Below are positions 1-8,048 of a DNA stretch of 64,000 nt, piece after piece (within the stretch, counting starts at the first letter, position 1; each line of letters starts with the position of its first letter). The position numbers and the translations under genes are program-made. The notes below the pieces were generated by a model that made no database searches, was not told where the DNA came from, and worked only from the letters and a program-made list of their open reading frames with translations. Origin of the DNA: Pasteurellaceae bacterium (lineage in GTDB: Bacteria > Pseudomonadota > Gammaproteobacteria > Enterobacterales > Pasteurellaceae); NCBI GenBank assembly GCA_900756155.1, contig CAAEJV010000030.1, positions 100,756-164,755 on the forward strand. The letters run 5' to 3'.

Positions 1-443
1 TTTCTACTCATTCGTTATCTGAACGTTTAAGAGAAGTTTTACGTGGTAATACGGATAAAGAACTTAAAATCGTGGTTGAGTCGTTTGGCTTTAAATACGG
101 CATTCCGCTTGATGCCGATTATGTCTTTGATGTACGTTTTCTACCTAATCCACACTGGAACCCAGAACTTCGTCCAATGACGGGGCTTGATGAACCTGTT
201 GCACAATTTTTACTTGCGCATGATGAAGTGAATAATTTTATCTACCAAACGCGTAATTACATCGAAACATGGTTACCGATGTTAGAGCAAAATAACCGAA
301 GCTATCTCACCATTGCTATCGGCTGTACAGGAGGTAAACATCGTTCTGTTTACATCGCTCAACAAATTGGTGAATATTTCCAAGCCAAAGGCAAGAATGT
401 AAAAATTCAACATAAATCCTTGGAAAAGAATAAAAAGAATTAA
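1..443 (+). CDS. rapZ: RNase adapter protein RapZ, C-terminal part (5' end outside window)
   Basis: The reading frame is open from base 3 and ends with TAA at 441-443, so only about the last 146 residues are present. They match the C-terminal domain of RapZ, with the family motifs FDVRFLPNP, GLDEPV and the phosphate-binding-like GCTGGKHRSV near the end. In enterobacteria RapZ binds glucosamine-6-phosphate and hands the small RNA GlmZ to RNase E, tuning GlmS synthesis; the P-loop half lies outside the window. A strong hairpin follows directly. The identification is firm; whether a GlmZ-type RNA exists in this organism cannot be seen here. Confidence 0.93.
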   Translation, partial: STHSLSERLREVLRGNTDKELKIVVESFGFKYGIPLDADYVFDVRFLPNPHWNPELRPMTGLDEPVAQFLLAHDEVNNFIYQTRNYIETWLPMLEQNNRSYLTIAIGCTGGKHRSVYIAQQIGEYFQAKGKNVKIQHKSLEKNKKN

Positions 444-453
444 TCAAACCATA

Positions 454-482
454 AAAAAACGCAGCGGCTTGCTGCGTTTTTT
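454..482. terminator. Bidirectional terminator between rapZ and the VanY-type gene
   Basis: A 12-bp perfect stem (454-465 with 471-482) around a 5-base loop has A-tracts on one side and T-tracts on the other. It can stop rapZ transcription rightward and the dapE/VanY transcript leftward, since the two genes converge on it. Confidence 0.9.
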
Positions 483-483
483 G

Positions 484-1164
484 TTAAACCACATATTGCT
501 CAAAAATCTCGGGTAAATGCACAATTAACGTTTCTTTTCCTGCTACGGTTTCATGCTGCCAAACTTGCAATAGCACGTCTGGCGTAAATAATAGTGATGC
601 CTGTTCTGCTAAAGGTAAATAGCTAATATGCCAAGGCTCTCGACCAACTTTCTTACCTTCAGGTTGACTTATAAATGGCAAAGCAAACTCAAAGTGCGGT
701 AGATTTTCAGTGAGAAATTCACTTAACTCAAAGAAATAACCACCTCTTTCATATTCCCAAGGTTCAAGTTGTAATGATTGACCTTGAGGCAAAAGATCAG
801 GATCAAAAATATCGATTTCAGTTCCCCAATGATGGCGACTTCCCCCAGGAAGCGCTGACCAACGCAAAATAGCTTGTGCTTTTTGCCAATCATCTAAGGA
901 CGCTAAATCTAATGGGTTTCCCGCATCATCATGAACCTTGCGTTTACCGTTAAATTTACCGTTCCAAATGAGTTGTTGACGTTCAAAATCACGAAAGCTA
1001 CTCGCGGGTTGCAAATTAAAGCCATTTTTGGCCGCACTTTGCTGCAATCCTTGAAAGGCTTTCATTGCCTCTGCTTGCAAAAAATGATTCGGAGAATGAG
1101 GGGCAGGCAAATTGATCAAATGTTCACGAGATTTGCCAGTTAACATTTCAGGCGTTAATTTCAT
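484..1164 (-). CDS. M15B-family D-alanyl-D-alanine carboxypeptidase (VanY type)
   Basis: This 226-residue protein carries the zinc-peptidase signature of family M15B: a SxHxxGxxxD motif (SRHHWGTEID, ligands H111 and D118) and the EPWH motif at 176-179 that supplies the catalytic Glu and third His ligand. Family members trim the terminal D-Ala from peptidoglycan stem peptides. I see no signal peptide, so either the true start is not recognised or the enzyme is cytosolic or exported by another route. The start codon lies one base after the dapE stop, so the gene is translationally coupled to dapE in one operon. Substrate (pentapeptide versus tetrapeptide) is not decidable from sequence. Confidence 0.8.
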   Translation of the reverse strand: MKLTPEMLTGKSREHLINLPAPHSPNHFLQAEAMKAFQGLQQSAAKNGFNLQPASSFRDFERQQLIWNGKFNGKRKVHDDAGNPLDLASLDDWQKAQAILRWSALPGGSRHHWGTEIDIFDPDLLPQGQSLQLEPWEYERGGYFFELSEFLTENLPHFEFALPFISQPEGKKVGREPWHISYLPLAEQASLLFTPDVLLQVWQHETVAGKETLIVHLPEIFEQYVV

Positions 1165-1165
1165 C

Positions 1166-2299
1166 TTACTTGTCCAATAAATTCACTAACATTTGATGAT
1201 AAATCTGACCGCACTTGGCTAGATCATCAACGTTTACACATTCATTCACTTTATGAATCGTCGCATTAAGCGGCCCAAATTCTACGACTTCAGCGCCCAT
1301 CAATGCTATAAAACGTCCGTCAGAGGTACCACCGCCAGTTTCAGTTTGTGGCGTAACACCGGTTGTTTGCTCAATTGCCGTCGTTAATGCATCTAATAAT
1401 TTGCCCGGTTTCGTTAAAAATGGTTTACCCGATAAATTCCAATCCATACGGTATTTCAAACCATGTTTTTCGAGCATTTCTGCCACTTTCTGCTTAATGC
1501 TTTCATCAGTGACCTCCGTACAATAACGTAAATTGAATTGCACATAAAGCTCACCAGGGATGACATTATTACTCCCTGTGCCTGCATGAATATTCGCAAT
1601 TTGTAAACTGGTTGGCGGGAAAAATTCGTTGCCATTATCCCATTGATAAGTGGTTAACTCCTGCAAGAAAGGCGCTGCTTTATGAATTGGGTTTTCCGCT
1701 AAATGAGGATAAGCCACATGGCCTTGAATACCTTGTATGTAGAGATTACCTGTAATTGAACCCCGACGACCATTTTTAACCACATCGCCTAATGCTTTAG
1801 AACTAGACGGCTCCCCCACCATACAATAGGTTATTTTTTCACCGCGTGCCATTAAGGTTTCGACAACACGCACTGTGCCATCTTTCGCGGCTGCCTCTTC
1901 GTCAGAAGTAATCAACAAAGCAATCGTCCCCTTATGATTCGGATTGACTTTCACATATTCTTCCGCCGCCACAATCATTGCTGCCAATGAGCCTTTCATA
2001 TCTGCCGCACCACGACCATAAAGCATATCATCCACAATTTCGGCAGAAAATGGTGGATAAGTCCATTGCGTTTCATCTCCCGTCGGTACCACATCGGTAT
2101 GCCCAGCAAAGGCGATAACGGGCTCACCAGCACCATGCTTCGCCCATAAATTTAACGTATCGCTGAAAGGCATCCATTCAATTTGAAAGCCGAGTTTTTC
2201 TAAACGTTCCGCAATCATTTGCTGGCATCCCTCATCATTTGGGCTAATAGAGGGGCGACGAATTAATGCTTGTGCAAGCTCAATAGTTTTTTGTTTCAT
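1166..2299 (-). CDS. dapE: Succinyl-diaminopimelate desuccinylase
   Basis: DapE removes succinate from N-succinyl-LL-2,6-diaminopimelate in the lysine/meso-diaminopimelate pathway, supplying the residue that MurE (44884-46353) adds to the cell wall. The 377-residue length is standard. Di-zinc M20 peptidase motifs are visible: GHTDVVP at 66-72 (ligand H67), GRGAADMKGS around the bridging D100, and SDEEAAA with the catalytic base E134 and ligand E135; the C-terminal His ligand sits in NATIHKVNE. The VanY-type gene follows with a one-base gap. An uptake signal lies just upstream at about 2319-2327. Confidence 0.97.
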   Translation of the reverse strand: MKQKTIELAQALIRRPSISPNDEGCQQMIAERLEKLGFQIEWMPFSDTLNLWAKHGAGEPVIAFAGHTDVVPTGDETQWTYPPFSAEIVDDMLYGRGAADMKGSLAAMIVAAEEYVKVNPNHKGTIALLITSDEEAAAKDGTVRVVETLMARGEKITYCMVGEPSSSKALGDVVKNGRRGSITGNLYIQGIQGHVAYPHLAENPIHKAAPFLQELTTYQWDNGNEFFPPTSLQIANIHAGTGSNNVIPGELYVQFNLRYCTEVTDESIKQKVAEMLEKHGLKYRMDWNLSGKPFLTKPGKLLDALTTAIEQTTGVTPQTETGGGTSDGRFIALMGAEVVEFGPLNATIHKVNECVNVDDLAKCGQIYHQMLVNLLDK

Positions 2300-2370
2300 A
2301 ATATTCAGTGACGACTAAAAGTGCGGTCTAATTTAACAAAATTTTCCTTCAATTTAAATCTGTTCAAATA

Positions 2371-2399
2371 AAAAACGGACAACCTCGTTATCCGTTTTT
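2371..2399 (-). terminator. Terminator of the copper-type receptor gene
   Basis: A 9-bp stem AAAAACGGA/TCCGTTTTT (2371-2379 with 2391-2399) lies 19 bases past the receptor stop and gives a T-tract on the minus strand. It separates the receptor from dapE. Confidence 0.75.
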
Positions 2400-2417
2400 A
2401 TTAGTTTATAAAGAATC

Positions 2418-4373
2418 CTAGAATTGAACTTGCAAACGTAACCAATATTGACGTCCAGGCTCGTTCACTCGAACAGTTTGAAGTCCCGCTGAAGGATCTG
2501 CGCCTTTACTTACAAATTCTGCATAGAATTTATTAAATAAGTTATCAATTCCGCCCTGCAAAGTGGCATATTTATTAATTTTCCACCCTGTATTAAAGGA
2601 TAAGGTTCCAAAACCAGCGGAAACACCAATGTCCTGCCCAATAATGTTGCCTTGTCCTGTTGCATAGCGTTTTTGTGCTGAAACTACTCGCCATAATACT
2701 CCCGCGCTCAAGGTTTCATTATCCCAAGTTAATGAGTTTTTCCATTCTAATGGCGGTGTTTGAGCAAGTGGACGGTCGTCCGTACGATTTTTACCATAGG
2801 TATAAGCCAGACTACTACCGATTTCCCAGTGACGTGCAAATTTCCATTTGCCTTCAATTTCGCCGCCTAATCGAGTTGCCTTGATATTACGAGCCGAGAC
2901 ATCTTTACCTACTCGTTCTAACATAATGAAATCGTGGACATCACTACCAAATAACGATACAGAAAAATCAAAGGTGTCATTCTTCCACATCAATCCCGTA
3001 TCAATTTGACGGTTTTGCTCTTTATCTAAAACTTGGCTTGCACGGCGTTCCCAATAATCTGGCGCTCGCTCTGCAATCCCTACACCAGCATAATATTTAA
3101 TGCCATTGATTTCCTCTTCCCAACGGAAGAAACCTGAATGTAAACCATACGTATGATGTTTATTTGGGTGATTTACCATTAAAGTGTCGTATTCAGCTTT
3201 CACTTCATCATAACGATAACCAGAAATAAACTTACGACTATCACTTGACGTCCAGGCCCCCTCAACAAATCCGCCCCATTGAGTAAAGTTTTGCTGTGGT
3301 TGATAAGGCTTGTGTCTATACCCCTCACCCTTCATTTCCATACGTGAAAGGTGTTTATCACGCATATAATCAATGCCTGTTTGAAAATTAATATCCGGCC
3401 AATCAAAGGTTGCTTTCAAATGCCCTGTATTGGTTTCACGTTTTGGATTCATTGCTTTTTTAACTTGATTTCCCATCATGCTTAAATAACGCATATTATA
3501 AGTATCCATCACGTGATCAATCTTGCTTTGACCGTAACGTAATTCAAGTTCAGTGAACCATGGTGTAATATTACGTTGTACAAATCGAACATTCCACGCA
3601 TCACGATCAAACTTACTCCCATCCATCATTCGATCTGCATAAGCTGCTTCGCCTCGACTACGTTCATAAGTTCCAGTCAATAAGGTGTTTTCTGTCGGTG
3701 TGAAACCGAGCTGTAACATTTGATTACGGCGCTCAAAAGAGGAATGAACTCGATTGCCATCGCCATCTTTGTAATTCCCCGCCTCATTGTGTGACATACT
3801 CGTACGTAAATAACCATATTTACCACCCGTCATCGCATCGAAATAAGCATCTCTACGTTTGTTTCCGCCAAGTGTGACACTGCCGTTTAAATAGGTATTT
3901 TGAGTATCAAATTCAGGCTCTTTACGCACAAAACGAACTGCGCCAGCCACCAAACCAGAACCTTCAGTTACAGTTTGGGGACCTTTGGTCACCACAACCT
4001 CATCATAAGCTGATGGGAAAATATAAGCTGTTGGCGGATCCATTCGGTTGCTACACCCACCATAAATGAATTGGTCGTCTGCTTGAATATTCAAGCGAGA
4101 ACCACCTAACCCGCGAAATAACGGATCGCCAGAACTCCCACCTTTACGAATCACGCTCATATTTGCCACAGATTGCAATAAATCTGCACCATCACCAGCA
4201 GGTAAAGGTTGAAGTGTTGTTTTAGGATTAAGTTTGACTGAATTGGTATTCGTCTGAGTAACACCTGTTACCACAATAGGATCCAGTAATGTTACAGACT
4301 GCGTATCCTCAGCAAAAGCATTAGATATAAAAAATGAAAGAGGAAGGAGGGCAAAATAAGATTTGTTATGCAT
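2418..4373 (-). CDS. TonB-dependent outer-membrane receptor of the copper-receptor (OprC/NosA) type
   Basis: The ATG at 4373 is preceded by AAGGG at 7 bases; an upstream TTG would add two residues. A signal peptide (residues 1-21, cleavage after AFA) is followed by a TonB box DPIVVTG (31-37), a plug domain and a beta-barrel ending in QVQF with the terminal Phe needed for barrel assembly. The plug has CSNRM (C107 to M111) and the barrel has HVM (287-289), matching the CxxxM and HxM copper ligands described for Pseudomonas OprC. Copper is therefore the best-supported substrate, by family knowledge rather than proof. The gene sits between dapE and yffB. Confidence 0.85.
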   Translation of the reverse strand: MHNKSYFALLPLSFFISNAFAEDTQSVTLLDPIVVTGVTQTNTNSVKLNPKTTLQPLPAGDGADLLQSVANMSVIRKGGSSGDPLFRGLGGSRLNIQADDQFIYGGCSNRMDPPTAYIFPSAYDEVVVTKGPQTVTEGSGLVAGAVRFVRKEPEFDTQNTYLNGSVTLGGNKRRDAYFDAMTGGKYGYLRTSMSHNEAGNYKDGDGNRVHSSFERRNQMLQLGFTPTENTLLTGTYERSRGEAAYADRMMDGSKFDRDAWNVRFVQRNITPWFTELELRYGQSKIDHVMDTYNMRYLSMMGNQVKKAMNPKRETNTGHLKATFDWPDINFQTGIDYMRDKHLSRMEMKGEGYRHKPYQPQQNFTQWGGFVEGAWTSSDSRKFISGYRYDEVKAEYDTLMVNHPNKHHTYGLHSGFFRWEEEINGIKYYAGVGIAERAPDYWERRASQVLDKEQNRQIDTGLMWKNDTFDFSVSLFGSDVHDFIMLERVGKDVSARNIKATRLGGEIEGKWKFARHWEIGSSLAYTYGKNRTDDRPLAQTPPLEWKNSLTWDNETLSAGVLWRVVSAQKRYATGQGNIIGQDIGVSAGFGTLSFNTGWKINKYATLQGGIDNLFNKFYAEFVSKGADPSAGLQTVRVNEPGRQYWLRLQVQF

Positions 4374-4497
4374 AATCAATCCCTTGTTTGGGCACTTGAG
4401 TCATAAAAACCACAATTCAACCACATAAAATCTTTCAAACAAATACGCAACCGTTATGAAACATTTATCACATTAATGATTGAGATTGCAACAATGC

Positions 4498-4516
4498 TGT
4501 AATGAATATTATTCTT
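4498..4516 (-). promoter_or_regulatory. Possible Fur-like site upstream of the receptor gene
   Basis: Read on the minus strand, the 19 bases match the classic Fur consensus at about 13 of 19 positions by eye. The site lies about 125 bases upstream of the receptor start. This is weak evidence; a metal-responsive control is plausible for a TonB-dependent receptor. Confidence 0.3.
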
Positions 4517-4551
4517 ATTAAGTGCAAAAGGCAAGGTTAAAAGATGGCTAT

Positions 4552-4983
4552 TTACTTACGCATTTCTGGTAAACATACTACTGCCCACAACAATTGAACT
4601 ATCCCAAAAATAGCGCAAGGAAGGAATAATAAAGCATAAGCTCCTATAATAGGATCAATAACGCTATACCAGTTTAAATAAAAAAAATGTAAAGATAATC
4701 CGACGATAATAGGAATTAAAAATGGCGTAAAAAATGCCACCCATAAATACAGCAAATAATAGCGACTTGCTTTTTTTTGAGTGATGAAAAAGACAAGCGT
4801 TGTAATCGCCCCAGGTATGAATGAGATAGGAAAAGCAGCCCAAAATAACCCTTCAGAAACTGGATCTATGGATATTTCAAATAAATAAGTGCAGGCTATA
4901 CATAATAACGCAATAAAAAAAGTTCCAATAAAGAAAGTCCCAATAAAAAAACGTCGTATAGCCCTTTGTAATGTATTATTCAC
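4552..4983 (-). CDS. Uncharacterised small integral membrane protein
   Basis: I do not recognise this 143-residue protein. It starts with GTG at 4983, with AAGGAT nine bases upstream. A basic N-terminus (QRAIRRFF) is followed by four hydrophobic segments at about residues 13-34, 45-67, 75-100 and 110-138, so it is probably a four-helix inner-membrane protein. A short repeated motif FFIGTFFIGTFFIA occurs in the first helix. It lies between yffB and the copper-type receptor and reads the same way, about 180 bases before the receptor. A shared role in metal uptake is only a guess from position. Confidence 0.6.
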   Translation of the reverse strand: MNNTLQRAIRRFFIGTFFIGTFFIALLCIACTYLFEISIDPVSEGLFWAAFPISFIPGAITTLVFFITQKKASRYYLLYLWVAFFTPFLIPIIVGLSLHFFYLNWYSVIDPIIGAYALLFLPCAIFGIVQLLWAVVCLPEMRK

Positions 4984-5052
4984 CTTTATACATCCTTTTC
5001 AAATAAAATTAATAACTCTAATAAGTAGATAAGTAAGTACAATAAATTTTCC

Positions 5053-5074
5053 TACTTTAATACTACTTTAATAC
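5053..5074. repeat. Short tandem repeat at the 3' end of yffB
   Basis: Two perfect copies of TACTTTAATAC stand head to tail, followed by a partial third copy running into the yffB stop codon. Two copies are too few to suggest phase variation. Confidence 0.7.
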
Positions 5075-5418
5075 TACTTAAATGCTGCAATATATTCTTT
5101 TTCATTAAAGCCAATCAATGCCTTACCATCTTGCAAAATAATCGGGCGTTTGATTAACGTTGGATTTTCAGCTAATACGGAAAGTACGGTAGATTTCGAG
5201 AGTGTATTTTTCACATTTTCATCAAGATTACGCCAAGTCGTACTACGTTTATTGACTAAATTTTCCCAACTAAATTGGGCTTCTGCTTGTTGTAAGAATT
5301 GAGTATCTAATCCATCCACACGATAATCATGTAATTTATGTTGAATATTATGTTCAGTTAGCCACTTCAATGCTTTTTTTACTGTATCACAGTTTTTAAT
5401 GCCATAAACGATAATCAT
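5074..5418 (-). CDS. yffB: ArsC/Spx-family thioredoxin-fold protein
   Basis: The 114-residue length, the N-terminal YGIKNCDTVKKA with the single active-site Cys10, and the C-terminal KRPIIL segment identify the YffB branch of the arsenate reductase-like family. A substrate has not been settled for this branch; a glutathione-dependent thiol reductase role has been proposed. In many gamma-proteobacteria yffB directly precedes dapE; here two extra genes separate them. GAGGTGAGAAT before the ATG is a good ribosome binding site. A hairpin lies in the leader, some 20 bases upstream of the start. Confidence 0.85.
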   Translation of the reverse strand: MIIVYGIKNCDTVKKALKWLTEHNIQHKLHDYRVDGLDTQFLQQAEAQFSWENLVNKRSTTWRNLDENVKNTLSKSTVLSVLAENPTLIKRPIILQDGKALIGFNEKEYIAAFK

Positions 5419-5436
5419 ATTCTCACCTCTAAAAAC

Positions 5437-5470
5437 AAAAAATCCTCAATTCATTTAGAACGAGGATTTT
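5437..5470 (-). terminator. Hairpin with T-tract in the yffB leader
   Basis: On the minus strand a stem AAAATCCTC/GAGGATTTT (9 bp, loop 14) is followed by a run TTTTTGTTTTT, ending about 20 bases before the yffB start. It looks like an intrinsic terminator placed inside a leader, separate from the porin terminator 70 bases earlier. It could be an attenuator or the end of a short RNA. Confidence 0.55.
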
Positions 5471-5531
5471 AACTGCTACATGAATTAATCACAAATAGAT
5501 TAGCCCGATACAAATTTTCACATCCAAAAGA

Positions 5532-5561
5532 AAAAGTGCGGTGAAAATCAACCGCACTTTT
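5532..5561 (-). terminator. Inverted uptake-signal pair, terminator of the porin gene
   Basis: Two opposed uptake signals form an 11-bp stem (5532-5542 with 5551-5561) just past the porin stop codon, with T-rich sequence on the minus strand. Confidence 0.85.
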
Positions 5562-5572
5562 CAAAAGGGAAA

Positions 5573-6091
5573 TTAGAATTCGTAACCTACACCCACTTTA
5601 GCGCCATAGTTATTCACTTTAGTATCGTCAAAGCTACCTAAACGGTTATATTCTAAACCACCGTTTGCATACACTTTTTCTGCTAATTTGTATTTAGCAC
5701 CCGCAACTACGCCATAACCCACTTTGGTTTCAGAAGAGCTTTTATAGCGTTGATCCGCACGCTCTTCAAATTTGAAACGGTTTGCCGCAAGACGAGCACC
5801 AACATAAGGTTCAATTTGAGAATTGGTATCGAAGTCATAGAATACTGTCGCACCTAAACCTTGAACTTTAGTACCTTGGAAGTTGCCGTGATGAGTATAA
5901 TCACCTGCTACACGCATATTACCTAATTTGTAACCTACTGCAACACGAGGTTCAACTTTAGTTTTGCTTGAACCACCATTGCTTAATTTAGTTCTTGAAA
6001 GACCTAGATCACCTTCTGCATATAAACCTGCGTTTGCTGTTGAAGCAACCGCTAATGCACCGACAACGATAGCTAATAATGATTTTTTCAT
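5573..6091 (-). CDS. Opacity-family porin (small outer-membrane beta-barrel)
   Basis: A signal peptide (residues 1-21, ending TANA) precedes a mature chain of about 150 residues rich in alternating hydrophobic strands and Gly/Tyr, ending GVGYEF with the C-terminal Phe typical of BAM-assembled barrels. Size and pattern fit the eight-stranded OmpA-like/opacity family found in Haemophilus and Neisseria. Family members act at the cell surface in adhesion or have structural roles; nothing here fixes the ligand. No simple-sequence repeat is present in the coding region or leader, so it is not phase-variable in the neisserial manner. Confidence 0.82.
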   Translation of the reverse strand: MKKSLLAIVVGALAVASTANAGLYAEGDLGLSRTKLSNGGSSKTKVEPRVAVGYKLGNMRVAGDYTHHGNFQGTKVQGLGATVFYDFDTNSQIEPYVGARLAANRFKFEERADQRYKSSSETKVGYGVVAGAKYKLAEKVYANGGLEYNRLGSFDDTKVNNYGAKVGVGYEF

Positions 6092-6144
6092 TGGATAACC
6101 CCTGTTATTTGATTGAAAACATTACGAATATATCACAGCACTCA

Positions 6145-6657
6145 TTAATTTTCACTATGAAAAACCAATTTTCCCTGACATTTTCGACATAAATAGGTAA
6201 TTTTATCGCGTTGAATACGATTATGCCGACGAATCGTTAAATAATGGGTCTGACATTCGCATTGATAAGCAAACATTTTACCCTGTACACTTTCCACATC
6301 GAATTGATGGCAAGTATCAGCCGGAAGATTGAATAACTGCGTCATCACCGCTTGCCATTCCTGTCCATGCGGTTTCACTCGCCCAAATACTTGATACACA
6401 ATAAGGTGGGCTAATTCGTGTGGAACCACCTGATGAATAAATTCATCTGAATTCTCGAGTAGTAAAGTGCGGTTAAATTTAATCTCATTTTTCTGCAAGT
6501 ATGCAATGCCAGCCTTTACACCTCGCAAGTCATAACTGATTGTCGGAATAGGAAATTTCCGTTGAAAGTGATTTTCAGCCAGTTGTAATGTTTCTGCAAG
6601 TTTACGCTGTACGTGCATTTTTAAATGCCGAAACTGAGTTTGAGATGACATCATCAT
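6145..6657 (-). CDS. sprT: SprT-like zinc metalloprotease-fold protein
   Basis: The 170-residue protein has the SprT active-site helix HELAH at 80-84, a third ligand region HGQEW at 97-101, and a C-terminal zinc ribbon with CxC and CRKC pairs. SprT relatives in eukaryotes (Spartan) digest DNA-protein crosslinks; the bacterial protein's job is not established. Three consecutive ATG codons begin the frame and no clear Shine-Dalgarno precedes them, so the exact start is uncertain by two residues. It lies directly after metK and its terminator, and before the porin gene. Confidence 0.88.
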   Translation of the reverse strand: MMMSSQTQFRHLKMHVQRKLAETLQLAENHFQRKFPIPTISYDLRGVKAGIAYLQKNEIKFNRTLLLENSDEFIHQVVPHELAHLIVYQVFGRVKPHGQEWQAVMTQLFNLPADTCHQFDVESVQGKMFAYQCECQTHYLTIRRHNRIQRDKITYLCRKCQGKLVFHSEN

Positions 6658-6668
6658 GTTAAGTAAAC

Positions 6669-6693
6669 AAAAACCGCTAATTTAGCGGTTTTT
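6669..6693 (-). terminator. Terminator of metK
   Basis: An 11-bp perfect stem AAAAACCGCTA/TAGCGGTTTTT with a 3-base loop lies 20 bases after the metK stop and ends in T residues on the minus strand. Confidence 0.85.
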
Positions 6694-6713
6694 ATCATAC
6701 ACATTTTATTTAC

Positions 6714-7868
6714 TTATTTAAGACCGGCTGCAGCTCGCAATTCTTCTGCACGATCCACTGTTTCCCATGGGAATTGTTCACGACCGAAGTGTCCATACGC
6801 GGCAGTTTGGCGATAGATTGGTTGAATTAAATTTAACATTTTAATTAAACCATAAGGACGCAAATCAAAGAATTCACGCACTAACTTAACTAATACTTCG
6901 TTTGATACTTTTCCTGTACCAAAGGTTTCTACCATGATAGAAGTTGGCTCTGCCACACCAATTGCATAAGAAAGTTGAATTTCACAACGATCTGCAAGGC
7001 CTGCCGCAACGATATTTTTTGCCACATAACGTGCTGCATAAGCCGCTGAACGGTCTACTTTTGATGGATCTTTACCAGAAAATGCACCACCACCATGACG
7101 AGCTGCGCCACCGTATGTATCGACAATGATTTTACGACCTGTTAAGCCACAATCGCCCATAGGCCCGCCAATCACAAAACGGCCGGTTGGGTTGATGAAA
7201 TATTTTGTTTGTTGAGATAACCATTCACTTGGCAAAATTGGCTTGATGATTTCTTCCATCACACCTTCGTAAATTTCTTTTTGTGACACTTCTTCACTGT
7301 GTTGTGTAGAAAGGACGACTGCATCCACCCCCACGATTTTGTTATCTTCGTATTTTAAAGTAACTTGGCTTTTCGCATCAGGGCGTAACCAGGCTAATTT
7401 GCCACTTTTACGCACTTCTGCTTGTTTTTCCATTAAACGATGCGCATAAGTAATTGCCGCAGGCATCAAGACTTCCGTTTCATTTGTCGCATAACCAAAC
7501 ATAATCCCTTGGTCACCCGCGCCTTGGTCTAATGGATTCTCACGATCTACACCTTGGTTAATATCAGATGATTGCTTACCAATCGCATTTAATACCGCAC
7601 AAGAATTGCCATCAAACCCCATCTCTGAGTGTTTGTAACCAATATCACAAATCACTTGGCGAGTAAGGTTTTCAATATCAACCCATGCTGATGTCGTAAT
7701 TTCACCACCGACTAACGCCATCCCTGTTTTTACATAGGTTTCGCAAGCCACACGAGCTTTAGGATCTTGTTTTAAAATTTCATCAAGTACCGCATCAGAA
7801 ATTTGATCGGCAATCTTATCTGGATGTCCTTCTGAAACGGATTCAGAAGTAAATAAATAGCTAGACAT
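6714..7868 (-). CDS. metK: S-adenosylmethionine synthetase
   Basis: MetK makes S-adenosylmethionine from methionine and ATP. The 384-residue chain has the family signatures: the N-terminal FTSESVSEGHPDK that binds ATP/methionine, GAGDQGIMFGYA in the middle, and the glycine-rich GGGAFSGKDPSKVDRSAAY phosphate-binding loop. Length equals that of the E. coli enzyme. The gene is monocistronic here, with its own promoter, tandem Met boxes and terminator, consistent with control by MetJ and its co-repressor, the enzyme's own product. Confidence 0.98.
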   Translation of the reverse strand: MSSYLFTSESVSEGHPDKIADQISDAVLDEILKQDPKARVACETYVKTGMALVGGEITTSAWVDIENLTRQVICDIGYKHSEMGFDGNSCAVLNAIGKQSSDINQGVDRENPLDQGAGDQGIMFGYATNETEVLMPAAITYAHRLMEKQAEVRKSGKLAWLRPDAKSQVTLKYEDNKIVGVDAVVLSTQHSEEVSQKEIYEGVMEEIIKPILPSEWLSQQTKYFINPTGRFVIGGPMGDCGLTGRKIIVDTYGGAARHGGGAFSGKDPSKVDRSAAYAARYVAKNIVAAGLADRCEIQLSYAIGVAEPTSIMVETFGTGKVSNEVLVKLVREFFDLRPYGLIKMLNLIQPIYRQTAAYGHFGREQFPWETVDRAEELRAAAGLK

Positions 7869-7884
7869 AAGTTCTCTTCTTTTT

Positions 7885-7936
7885 AGATGTATTGACGTAT
7901 AGACGGCTATAATACGCTTTTTTGACTAATAAGCAA
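7885..7936 (-). promoter_or_regulatory. metK promoter with three tandem MetJ boxes
   Basis: Three adjacent 8-mers at 7885-7908 (plus strand AGATGTAT, TGACGTAT, AGACGGCT) differ from the Met box AGACGTCT by two, two and one bases. MetJ is known to bind such 8-bp tandem arrays. A minus-strand promoter TTGCTT (7936-7931), 16-base spacer, TATTAT (7914-7909) lies immediately upstream, so the boxes cover the transcription start. Confidence 0.75.
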
Positions 7937-8013
7937 GCATTCCTATCAAGTATTTTTGAAATGTGGCAAGACGAATCTAAGCTTTACGACAAAATTCAGC
8001 TCATTAATGCATT

Positions 8014-8036
8014 AAATGGGCGACAAGCGCCCATTT
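8014..8036 (-). terminator. Probable terminator of recN
   Basis: A 9-bp stem AAATGGGCG/CGCCCATTT with a 5-base loop lies 12 bases after the recN stop. The T-tract is poor, so termination may be partial. Confidence 0.6.
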
Positions 8037-8048
8037 ATTTACCTGATT

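Noticed and set aside
4525..4545. CueR-type copper operator upstream of the receptor gene
   Set aside because: Only one half-site (ACCTTGCC) is present; the opposite half and the promoter spacing do not fit.
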